Source of the DNA: Cacajao melanocephalus
Taxonomy: Eukaryota; Chordata; Mammalia; Primates; Pitheciidae
Direction of reading: 5' to 3'
Length of the DNA: 64,000 nt
NCBI GenBank assembly: GCA_963573385.1
Contig: CAUYLG010044547.1
Coordinates: 1 to 64,000, forward strand
Under the pieces are notes generated by a model. The model saw only the letters and a program-made list of their open reading frames with translations. It had not been told where the DNA came from and did not search any database. The position numbers and the translations under genes were made by a program. Below, piece after piece: positions 13,701-23,940 of this stretch. Within the stretch, counting starts at the first letter, position 1. Each line of letters opens with the position of its first letter.

Positions 13701-14599
13701 TCTAACTTTTTGTGAAGTCATTTAGTGCTATTAACTTTTCTCTTGTCACTGCTTTAGAGCATCCTAAAGACTGTGTAAGTCTTGTCTTCTTTTTTTCCTA
13801 ATTTTAAAAAATTGTTAAACTTTTGCTTTAATTTTGTTGTTCACCTGAGTTATTTAAAAGTAAATTATTTACCTTCCGCATATTTGTGTAGTACTGAGAT
13901 ATCTTAGTATTGGTTTCTATTTTTATTGCACTGTGATCTGAGAGTGTGCTTTGTATAATTTTGATTTTTTGAATTTATTGGGACTTGCTTTATGACTGAG
14001 CGTGTGGCCAATTTTGGACTATCTTCCATGTTCAAATTAGAAGAATATACACTCTGTTGTTGTTGAATGGAGTATTCTATAAATGTCTAATATGTCCCAT
14101 TGGTCAAGTTTTAAGTTTAAGCCCAAAATTTATTTGTTAGTTGTTTGCTTTGATGATCTGCCTAATGCTGTCAGTGAGGTGTTGAAGTCTCCCACTATTA
14201 TTATGTATCTTTCTACCTCTTTTCATAGGTCAGGAGCAACTTGTTTTATAAATCTGGGTGCCCCAATATTGGGTGTATATATTCACGACTGTTAAGTCTT
14301 CTTGTTGAATTGAACGCTTTATCATTATATAATGCCCTTCTTTGTTGACTTAAGGTCTGTTTTATCTGGTATTAGAATCACAACTCCTGTTCTTTTTTTG
14401 CTGTTTGCATGTAGATCTTTTTCTATCCCTTTACTTTGAGCTTGTAGGTATTCTTACATGTGAGACAGGCCTCTTGAAGAGAGCAGGCAACTGTGTCTTG
14501 TGATTTTATCCAGCTTGCAGCTTTATGCTTTTTAATTGGGGTGTTTAGATAACTTAAATTGAGAGTTAGTATTGCTATGTGACATTTTGATACTATCAT
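10740..14599 (-). pseudogene. L1 ORF2 (endonuclease and reverse transcriptase), inactivated
   Basis: The start codon is at 14599 (minus), by alignment of the first residues. The endonuclease keeps Asn14 and, in an open stretch without indels, Glu43. In the reverse transcriptase, motif A reads [12 protein letters not shown] in the open piece at 12739-12933, and the YADD-type box reads SADD with both Asp codons at 12536-12541. The C-terminal region reaches about 10740 and is interrupted by the Alu at 11458-11748. No open frame exceeds about 76 codons. The spared catalytic residues are old relics, not evidence of activity. Confidence 0.85.
11458..11748 (-). mobile_element. Alu inserted in the L1 ORF2
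   Basis: A complete dimer in minus orientation, starting at the right with the reverse of GCCGGGCGCGGTGGCTCATG. The tail is reduced to a few bases and I see no clear target duplication; a few L1 bases seem lost at the junction. It is the third level of nesting: Alu in L1 in Tigger1. Confidence 0.93.
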
Positions 14600-14659
14600 C
14601 ATGTTGTTAGCTAGTTGTTTTGTAGACTTGAACCTCTTATAAGACTCGTCTAGTGGTAA

Positions 14660-15640
14660 TGAATTCCCTTAACGTTTGCTTGTTTGAGAATAATTTTATT
14701 TCTCCTTCACTGATGAAGCTTAGTTTGGCAGGATATAACATTCTTGGTTGGAATTTCTTTTCTTGAAAGATGTTGAAAATAGGCCCCCAGTCTCTTCTGG
14801 CTTGTAAGATTTCTGCTGAGCATTCTGCTCCTAGCCAGATAAGTTTCCCTGACCCTTACATCTAACTGCCTTTAATTTTTTTTTTCTTTCAATTTGACCT
14901 TGGTGAATCTGATTATTATGTAACTTAGGGATGGTGATCTTGTAGAGTATCTTCCTTGGTCTCTCTGTGCTTTTAAAATTTCCATGTAAACCTCTCTGGT
15001 GAGATTGGTGAAATTTTCATGGACTATATCCTCATATTTGTTTTCCAAGTTGCTTACCCTCTCTCCTCTCTCAGGAATACTAATGATTCAGAGGTTTGGT
15101 CTCTACATAATCCTATATTTCCCCAAGTTTTTATTAACGATTTTAGGGTGTTTTCCCTATTGTTTTGTCTAACTGAATTTATTTGAAAAACTGGTTTTCA
15201 AGTTACAAGATTCTTTCCTCGAGTAGGTCTATTCTGCCTGTAATACTTCCAACTGTATTGTAAAATACCTGTAGTGACTTTTTTTTTTATTTCCAAAATA
15301 TCAGTTTGGTTCTTTCTTAAAATGACTATTTTGTCTTTTAGCTCTTGGATCATTTTACTAGTTTCCTTGGATTCCTTTGATTGGATTTCAACTTTCTCCA
15401 GGATCTTGATAAGCTTTCATGCCATCCAGATTCTGAATTATATGTCTGTTATTTCAGTCATTTCAATGTGGCTAAGAACCATTGCTTGGGAGCTAGTGTG
15501 CTCATTTGGAGTTAGGGGGACACTTCGACTATTTGAATTGCCAGTCTTCTTACACTGATTCTTTCTCATCTGAGAAGACTAGTATTCCTTTAATTGTTGT
15601 GTGTGTTGAGTATAGTCAATTGGCTTCATTTCTGGATGTT
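14660..15640 (-). pseudogene. L1 ORF1 (RNA-binding chaperone), inactivated
   Basis: This is the ORF1 region between the ORF2 start and the GC-richer 5' UTR. Conserved C-terminal-half blocks are recognisable on the minus strand around 14690-14830 and 15070-15120. The coiled-coil-encoding half is more degraded, as is common in older L1. No continuous frame remains. Borders are approximate. Confidence 0.75.
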
Positions 15641-15699
15641 TTCAGAGAGCCAACACTTTGTACAGGATCTTTATTTGCAGGTGGATTTTTGCCCTGAGT

Positions 15700-16928
15700 G
15701 TCATACGTTTTGAATACTTGCAGAACATTTTTTTGTGTTGTAATTTGGGATTCAAACCAGTAGATGGCACTTAAGAGTAATTGCTGTCAGATAGTCCCTT
15801 GCTCGCTGCACAGCTCTTTCGTTATTTCAGCATGTTCACAGTGGTGAGTCAGGGGGAGAGATGACTCATTCACTAGGTTCGCTCCTGGGTATTGGGGGAG
15901 CTCCCTCAAGTCACTGGCGCCATGCCCGCATTGCCTTTGTTGGCTGCTCCACGCCATGACGCGCTCTTGAGCAATGGCTATAGGTAGAAGACAGGCGATA
16001 CCCTTCCCAGACAGATTCTGTAAACTAAGGCACACCCTGCTTCTGTGCCAGCCCATAAGTCTATATTGCTGACCTCTCTCAGAATTCTGAGAGTGGAGGC
16101 TTCTCCCCTGTTTCAGCGTTGGACACCAGTATCTGCACGGCACTCCTGAGTTGCATGCAGCCCTAGGCAATTGGGACCTGCCAGCAGCTCCAGTCTCCTG
16201 TCCCTTGGAGTTGGGCCCTGACCGCACTGGAGTATAGGAAATAATCTCAGGCCACCAGAAATTGGTGAGTTGGGGTGCCAGTGATGCACCGAGGCTGGGC
16301 AGTGGAAACTGCTGTGCACATGCTCCCGCAGGAGTGGCCAGGAGGGAGCTTTGGGAGGGGCTCGCAGGCAGAGGGCTTGAAGAACAAATGTGCCCTAACT
16401 TCATAGGAAAATCAGCCATGCTCTCTTTTGGAACTTCAGTATGTTGGGGTAAGAGTAACTCAGAGGAAAATGAGGAGTCTTGGGGTGTGGATGCCTATGG
16501 CCCTGCTCCGCTGCAACTGCCCTGTGCACAAAAATCCTTCGACTTAGCACAGGCTGAAGTTCTGCCTTTGCTTACTCTTTAGGCAGACTTCCCTGCCAGC
16601 TCAAATGTCTATGGGGGATGTGGAATCTCTTGGAATAGGATCCCATAGGTCCATGGGGAGAGAGAGCTGACCCACCATTCAATCACTCACACCTTCCCTA
16701 GGAGCAGTTCAGGGATGTGTGCTAGCTTTGACATTTGGCAACCCCACACAGAGTTCTCAGCTTTCTCCCTCTTCAGCCTCAGCATCTACATTGCCTTTCT
16801 ATTGATTCTTGGTTTTCTCTCTCCAAAGACGTGTTTTTAAATGTTGCTTTACTCAATTTTGGTCTCTTTTCCGTGGGAGTGGTGCTTTCTAGCTGCATCT
16901 ATTTGGCCATGTTGTTTCATGTTTCAAA
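15700..16928 (-). promoter_or_regulatory. L1 5' UTR, internal promoter region
   Basis: The sequence becomes distinctly richer in G, C and residual CpG than anything around it, as in L1 5' UTRs, and it lies upstream of ORF1 in the full-length element. The 5' end near 16860-16928 has the TTTGGCCAT-type stretch near the element's start. L1 5' UTRs carry an RNA polymerase II promoter. Whether this old copy retains any activity cannot be told. It contains the longest open frame of the window (15787-16419, minus, 210 codons); see findings. Confidence 0.75.
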
Positions 16929-17754
16929 GTGTTGCTTCTTATAGGTGAGCAAATAAACTGGTTCATTGAGATGAAATAATTCCTGGTGAAGATAGTGTAA
17001 AATTGTTGAAATGACAACAAAGGACTTAGAATATTACCTAAACTTAGTTGACAAATCAGCAGCAGGGTTTAAGATGACTGACTCCAATTCTAAAAGAAGT
17101 TCTACTGTAAGTCTAGTGCTGTGAAGCTGCATTTCATCCTAAATATATGTATTTCATGAAAGCAAAAAATCAATGGATCAGCAAACTTCATTGTTGTCTT
17201 ATTTTAAGAAATTGGCACGGCCACTGCAACCTTCAGCAACCACCACCCTGCTGCCAGCAACACTGAGGCAAAATCTTCCACCAGTGAAAAGATTAAGACT
17301 TGCTGAAGGCTTAGATTATCATTAGCATTTTTAAGGAATAAAATGTTTTTAATAGACTTGCTACATTGCAATATTTGCTTTAATATTGCGATCTGAAACC
17401 AAACCTGCAATATCTCCAAGATATTCCTGTAGATACTTAAAGATAATTTAAACTTCCATAATTTGTTTTTAGCTAGTGGAAATATCAAAAATATTCTCCA
17501 GGGTCACTTCATGTCTCTACTATTAAAGTCTCTCTATACAGCTGAGAAGAGAGGTGAGCAACTAGAAATCATTTCCTTTCCTCTTACAACTTACTAGTGA
17601 CTGTGGCGGCATTTGAATTATTTCCCATTATTTCTGTGATTGTCAAGGTGGTAATGCAGTTCTTCGGAGGAAGGAATTTTACTGTTCCTCACTCAGCATC
17701 ACCCCCATTGTTTTTTTTTCTTTCTCCCATTTCTTTGTAAGAACAATAAAAACA

Positions 17755-17985
17755 ATGATTTCATGAGTGCTCATAATGTGCAAATTTAAGTGTATGCCAA
17801 ACATTATATCTTTTCATTTTACAAATATCAGTGAGAGAGGATCTTTGTTTATAAATGAAACTAGTTGTAAGTTAAAAAAAAAAGATGGTCATCAAGTTTC
17901 CATAATATGTCTCATGTCACATAAGTAGTAAGAGAATGCTCCAAACATCACATGCAAGTCTCTCTAATTCTAAATTACTATCTTT
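17755..17985 (-). repeat. MIR, minus strand
   Basis: Blocks CATTTTACAAATATCAGTGA and GTCACATAAGTAGTAAGAGA appear in the order and spacing of antisense MIR, ending with TCTCTCTAATTCTAAA. Confidence 0.55.
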
Positions 17986-19899
17986 CCTTTTATTCCCAGA
18001 GCTCTTCTGTGAGTATCAGCATTGTCAAGGATTGAGGTTAAATGTTACTTGAAAATATACAAGATTTTTCTCAGCCTTGGGAGGATAATCAATGTCAGTA
18101 TTTTAAATCCTTAAATAATGACATAGTGTATACACTTAGATAGTATAATTCACACATAACTAACAGGTAGATACAATTTAACATTTAAAGGGATAGTGAT
18201 AAGAGGGAAATCAAAAAAGGGAATAATACAGTTTAATGTTTTTGCTTGCCACTTGTCTAGTGAACTTCATAAAAATTTATGATTACTTATAGCATTACAA
18301 AACATCGAATTTTATCTAAATACTTTAAGTTATTAAACACAAGGAGTAAAATTTATTTATATATAACTGGTTAGTAGCCAATGTTTTAATTCATTACTAA
18401 TATAACAAATTTATTCAAGTGCTATAAATGATAGCAATATTTGACAAAATTTTTCATAAAGAAATAAGTTCAACTGAAAATCTTTCCTTAAACAAGATTA
18501 TTTTCTAAAATGCCTTTTCTACTCAAGAAATATTTCAGAAATGTATTCAAACTTTGTAAATTGGGGGTAAAAGCTTTTATAATACATTAGCTGTTGAAAT
18601 AGTATTCTGTAGGAAGACAGGCATATTATTATATTTAAAATTACTGTCTGAACAGATGGAAAATAAGATACATCTTGAACATTAATAGAAAACTGACATC
18701 TAGAAAAATAGATACATGCAATCAGAGTTTGTTGTAATAAAGAAAGACAAAATTTCTGTGCACCAAAGATATTCATTGAACAAAAGTAAACCATTTCTAA
18801 ATAGATATTGATTAAAGTATGAAGCATAAAACTGACACTTCAGTAAAGGTCAGAATGAAACTATTACAGGAAATTGTTGACATGACATGGAGATATGATA
18901 GACTGATGAGAAACATAATGAAATATAAATGAAATACAATGGAGCAGAAAAATGAAATGTTGAAAACATATGCAGTGATTAAAAATAGGTAAGACTGTAA
19001 AAGAGTGAAGATAAATTCTGGAAGAGTGCTTTAAAAGGAGGCGCTGGTGACTTTTAACCAAATAGAGTACAGATAAATCTATCAGAGGGTATGTGGGATT
19101 AAAGAATCTGTCTAAACAGAGCAGAGAATGAGTGAATTCATGGTGGTTGATCATGATATTCAGGACTAACAAGTTCCTTTTTGGTGTTGACAGAGAATCT
19201 GTGCCTATGTAATGTGTCAGAGTGGGCATAGACTGCCAAAAAGAATGCCTAAGATAACGCTGTGTAGAAATATGAAATGCAACTTTTTTGGTCTGTGATT
19301 CTTAATTGTGAAATGTGTAATTCCACCTAAAGTAGCTACAAATCAGTATCGCTGTTTTTGTTATTGTTTTCTTAGTGTATGGTCACTAAAAATTAACAAA
19401 GCCATATTATATCTTTGCAACATTATCTTACATTTAGCTTTTTCCTTGAACTACTACAAAATATTTCCCATCAATAAAACAGATGAATAAAATATGTATA
19501 AGACCTTTCTTTCACCTCCTTTCTTAATAGCAAACCAAAATTTGTGGAATGGTTTATTCCATTTTTTATGCTTCGTACTTCAAGACCCTTGCCTTTAAGA
19601 AGCCTTGACTTGCCTAATGTTAGCTTGCTTACTGGGTTTTCAGAATTTTGGCCTGTGGTTAGTATCTAATAAATGTGCTTTGAATTACTGCTCCTTAGAA
19701 ATTCTATGTTCCAAAGGAGTAAACCAAACAACCCTTCTTTTTACATTTAGTAAACAAGAATGTTATTGAAGTTATTTTAAGCAAGAAAATGTAAAGATAT
19801 TTCTATAAACTGTAAGTAGTTATATCTAAGTTTTTTATTATTATTATTATTTTTTCACTAAGAAACAACTGTAATTCCTCACAAGCCAGGATGACACAA

Positions 19900-20060
19900 T
19901 GAAGAAATTCATACTATGAAATCTGAAATTGAATTCTATTTTATGTGGACTTGAGTAATTTGCTGAGACTCTCTTGGCTTCATTTTCTATTCCATAAAAT
20001 GTAAAAAAAATGTGAAGATTTCAAACAATATATGAAAAGCTTTCATATGTAAGAGGGACT
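19900..20060 (+). repeat. MIR, candidate
   Basis: GGACTTGAGTAATTTGCTGA followed by CTTCATTTTCTATTCCATAA and AATGT matches the central part of MIR in sense orientation. Confidence 0.45.
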
Positions 20061-21224
20061 GAGAAGATTGTCATGTGAAAACTAAATTCAGAAATCTTCA
20101 CAATTAAATACTTCATCATCATTTTTTTCTCTAACTTTCCCAAATAATAGCTATTTCCAGATTATAAGTTTATTTTATGGTAAACATTTTATTATTACAT
20201 AATGATGATGCAGAATGTAACATAGTATTTAGAGAGCACTTTTTATAGAGAGAGAATTAGCACTCCTAAGGATGTTGAGGCATAAATAAGGTTTTGTGAA
20301 TTGTCATTTAGAATGATATTTTATTATTCCCAAGTACTAGTTCATATCACTTTCTTAAGGTGATTTTAAAAAGAGAAATTTGGCTTCCTAAATAAATGTT
20401 GAATTATGAGCAAATTCTTATTTGATAATTTGCCAAAACAATTGGATTATTAATATAGTAATTTTTTATAATTTTTAAAATTTCTCAGAAATAATAAACA
20501 ATATCTAAAGACAGTGCTATTCCATCTGCCCAGAGTTATTTTAGGGTGAGGTTTAGACATTGTTTTAATACCAAAAATACATTTGATGCATTTAAAAGAG
20601 CTTTGTTATAAACATAAAAGTATTTTTTTACTGAAAACAATGGAAAAACATTTATTTGGTACATTCAGGCTCTAGGAGAAACCAGACACTGAAACTGAAA
20701 ATTTTATGAAGCTAAACAGCTATCCATGCCATTTATTTCTTTTCTATGTGCTGGGATGGTTTCTTACCTCTTATTTCTATTCTCTGCATGCTTAGTAGAA
20801 TATGAAGTGGCACACAGTGAGCACATTATAAATGCTTGCTAAATAAGACTACATTCTTTAAAATGTGGGGTGATTTTTAGTGCATAAAGATTCATAGGAT
20901 ACAAGTTTCATTTTGAGAGATCAAAACATAGCAAACTGTCAGATGTCTCTGAATCCAAATATCAAGGAGAAAGAATCTAATTGGCCCTGTGCTTGTCAGG
21001 GAATCACTTCTAGTCATTATACTGTGATTAGGGGTAGGGTCAAGAGTCACACACATAGACACATGCAGCATAGTTCTCTGAGAAATGGATCTTGCTCTTT
21101 GCCTGGTACTTCAAGACATGTTTACTATAGGAAATTTGTGAGTTTTTCTTTCCAGCTACACCATCAGTACTTACTAGGCATACACAAATAGAAAATACTT
21201 AGTGGGAAGAAAACAAATGCAGTG

Positions 21225-21236
21225 GGTCTATCTATC

Positions 21237-21283
<47 letters not shown>

Positions 21284-21319
21284 ATCTATCATCTATCTGT
21301 CATCTATCTAATCTATCTT
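21225..21319. repeat. (CTAT)n tetranucleotide microsatellite
   Basis: A pure core of 11 CTAT units occupies 21239-21282. Interrupted units with CATCTAT and CTGTCAT variants extend the array to both sides. It yields a spurious plus-strand open frame of repeating Leu-Ser-Ile-Tyr residues. Such loci are commonly polymorphic in unit number. Confidence 0.97.
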
Positions 21320-22197
21320 TTACAAGTGTTATACATCAAATAATTCTCTTCCATGACATTGAGATTAAAGAGCTGTCATTAACTGTAGCATAGAAAACTA
21401 AACTCCTGAAAATCTCTTACATGCTTCAGATATATCAACTTTTCTGATTGTGTAGTTGCATCAATATTTAGCTTGCACATTCATAAACATGTAACACTTT
21501 ATGAGTTTGTGTGTATGTGACACTAAAAACTCTGCTATTACAAATAACATCTTTAAATATTTGTTTTGGTCACGGTCTTTCCCTTTGTAAGGTGCTTAAT
21601 ATATAGTGCTTTCTCTTTCTGTTTTTCCTTGTCAGAAACATTTTATCAATATTCATTCTTGCATCCCTATTGTTTTCCACGGCCAGGTATTAATTCGTCC
21701 CTAGGATCTGACTTAGAAGTTATTTCATTTTTTGTAGAAGTGGAAAAGACTCCATAATTCTATCTCGAGTGTCTGTGTGTTTTCTCTTTTTGTGGAAATT
21801 TTATAATGGTTTAACCCTTCATTATTATTTTTAAATTACTGAGACAGTAAAGCCTATCTCAGAGCTTGACACATTGCAGAAAACTGAAAATATCTGTTAA
21901 CTATATAGATGAATGAATCTAGAGAGACTATTTAAATCATAATTAATTATAATAAATTCCAGATAAAATAGTTCATATTATCTGACATTAGTCATTCTTG
22001 TCTTCATACAAATCAAATAATAAACCAGATACAATATGCTAAATATTGTTATGTATACTCAATTACGTTTTCTTTTACAAAAATAAATGAACATTTTTGG
22101 GCTACTTTCAGCCCTCTCACTTTGTGCCAGAGGTAAGGCCAAGACATTGGGTTAAGAATGGATTTCAATAGCAGTCATTTCCTGTATTAAAACTCTC

Positions 22198-22410
22198 GGC
22201 TGGGCGTGGTGGCTCACGCCTGTAATCCCAGCACTTTGGGAAGCTTGGCAGGTGAGTCAGGAGATCAGAAGATTGAGGCCATCCCGGCTAACACAGTGAA
22301 ATCCCACCTCTATAAAAAATACAAAAAATTGGCTGGGCATGGTGGCACGTGGCTATAATCCCAGCTACTAAAACATAAAAAATAAAAATAAATAAAGAAA
22401 AGAAAAAAAA
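22198..22410 (+). mobile_element. Alu lacking most of its right arm
   Basis: The left monomer starts at 22198 with GGCTGGGCGTGGTGGCTCAC and runs through the A-rich linker into the right monomer, which stops after ATCCCAGCTACTA. An A-rich tail follows directly to 22410. It is a 3'-shortened Alu with its own tail rather than a 5' truncation. No convincing target duplication. Confidence 0.92.
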
Positions 22411-22867
22411 CCTTCTCTACTCTTCATCAATGACTAAGCCTTTGTTATTAGATCAGGATCATTATGTCTTTTTCTTAGAATGTGTTGCTTCTCATAAACC
22501 TGTTATTCCCCTTGAAAAATAGACATGTGTCCAGTCACCTCAACAGTTTTTTGGATTTTTAGATATGTCTGAACTTCAGCAAGAGAAACAGGATGAAGGT
22601 TTTCGTATATCTGTACGTGTTTGTTTTCTGGATCCTTTCTCATAATTCTCCTGACTCCTCAAACAAATTTGGTATATCAAGCCATTTCATTCACCATCCA
22701 TATTCAGGGATGCATGCACAAATCCCTGAAAAAATAGGAGTAGTTCTTTATTATTAAATTTTAATTCTCTGCTAGGAGTTGATAGTTCAATTAAGGCTGA
22801 AATCGAGTTACAAAGATACAGGGGTCCATTTATAATTTAAAAGAGAGAAATCAAAAAGAATAAAGTA

Positions 22868-22887
22868 AAAAGAAAGAAAGAAAGAAA
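22868..22887. repeat. (AAAG)n short array
   Basis: About four to five AAAG units within an A-rich tract. Confidence 0.8.
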
Positions 22888-23091
22888 AATAAGAGAAAAA
22901 TGAAGCAATCAAACAAACTAAAATTTCCAACTGATAACTTTGTAAAAGCAATCGTAAGGTTGTATTCTTCTTGTAGACTACACAATAAAAACTATTGCAC
23001 AGTGCTAGACACATCATTTAGGACTCAATAAATTTTCAATGACTAACTGGGGGAAGTTAACAGATTTATGCATTTGTTCACTGAGTAGAAC

Positions 23092-23940
23092 TGTTAATTT
23101 AACATGTCAACTTGACTGGATTCAGGAATAACTAAATAACTGGCAAAGCATTATTTCTGAATGTGTCTGTAAGGGTGTTTCCAGAGAAGACTGGAATAAA
23201 TCAGTGGACTGAATGGAGAAGATCTCTCTTCAGTGTGGAGGAGCAATAGCCAATTGTCGGAGGGTCCAAATAGAACAAAAAGACAGAAGAAAACAATTTC
23301 CTTCCCCCTCTCTCCTAGAACTGGGACACTTTTTCTCCTTCTTCTTTTTTTTTTTTTTATTAGACTTTAAGTTCTGGGGTACATGTGCAGATCATGCAGG
23401 ATTGTTGTATAGGTACATACATGGCAATGTGGTTTGCTGCCTCCATTCCCCCTGTCACCTGTATCTGGCATTTCTCCCCATGTTATCCCTCTGCAGCCTC
23501 CCCACCCTCCCTTGTCCCTCCTCTATTCTCCGGCAACAGACCCCAGTGTGTGATACTTCCCTCCCTGTGTCCATGTGTTCTCATTGTTCAATACCCGCTT
23601 CTTCTCTTTCTTATAGCCACTGGAACTCCAGGCTCTGCAGCCTTTGGACCCTGGGACTTTTGTACCAGACTCCATCCCCCTCCAGGTTCTCAGGCCTTTA
23701 GCTCAGACTGAGGATTATACCATAGGCGTCCCTGGTTCTGAGGCCTTCAAACTTAGACTGAGCCACATTGGCAGCCTCCCTGGTTCTACAGCTTGCAAAG
23801 ACTTTTCTGAGACTTCTCAGCCCCCATAGCTGCATGAGCCAATTCCTCTAATAAATTCCTTCTCTTACATATATCTACATACACATTATATATGTATGTA
23901 TGTGTGTGTGTATCTCCTATTTATTCTGTCTTTCTGGAGG
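23092..23940 (+). repeat. Dispersed repeat, unnamed family, copy A (split by an L1)
   Basis: The copy starts with TTAATTTAACATGTCAACTT, passes a block with GAATAGAACAAAAAGA-like sequence, resumes after the L1 at 23343-23612, and ends near the stretch TTTATTCTGTCTTTCTGGAG. Between are GC-richer lines with GCATGAGCCAATTCCTCTAA followed by TAAATTC. Two more copies of the same family occur at 43384-43800 (minus) and 47725-47880 (plus). I recognise it as a common primate interspersed repeat but cannot name it reliably from memory. Confidence 0.7.
23343..23612 (-). mobile_element. L1 (L1PA-like) 3' UTR fragment, 5'-truncated
   Basis: It opens with a T-run at 23345-23359 and reads as antisense L1PA 3' UTR, with TAAGTTCTGGGGTACATGTG and CCATGTGTTCTCATTGTTCA. 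Only about 270 bases were copied. Short CTTCTTCT sequences on both sides may be the target duplication. It interrupts copy A of the dispersed repeat, so it is younger. Confidence 0.93.

Larger units (their letters stand above)
10475..16928 (-). mobile_element. Near full-length L1 (older primate type, L1PB/L1MA-like) inside Tigger1
   Basis: The 3' end with a poly-T is at 10475 on the plus strand, and 3' UTR, ORF2, ORF1 and 5' UTR follow in order to about 16928. Subtracting the Alu at 11458-11748 leaves about 6.16 kb, the length of a complete L1. Flanks 10466-10479 (AAGATTTGATTTTT) and 16926-16940 (AAAGTGTTGCTTCTT) look like two decayed copies of one Tigger1 target site. Both ORFs are ruined by stops and indels. 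The 3' UTR resembles L1PB/L1MA rather than young L1PA. Confidence 0.93.
17430..21224. other. Unassigned DNA with two MIR relics
   Basis: Besides the MIR entries I recognise no element. Two minus-strand open frames follow each other, 18864-19229 (121 codons) and 18519-18827 (102 codons), with no known domain, signal peptide or splice context that I can see; their composition (many Leu, Ile, Ser, Phe) fits random AT-rich sequence. The stretch 20750-20850 weakly resembles a MIR 3' end. Confidence 0.55.

Noticed and set aside
10726..15558. Several plus-strand open frames of 63-94 codons
   Set aside because: All are antisense readings of the minus-strand L1 ORF2 and ORF1.
17204..17488. 94-codon minus-strand open frame
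   Set aside because: Antisense of the Tigger1 C-terminal region and terminal repeat.
21202..21393. Open frame with a regular Leu-Ser-Ile-Tyr repeat
   Set aside because: It is the translation of the CTAT microsatellite.
23213..23701. 162-codon plus-strand open frame
   Set aside because: It runs through a dispersed repeat, the T-tract of an inserted L1 and antisense L1 3' UTR. No family features; chimeric by insertion.
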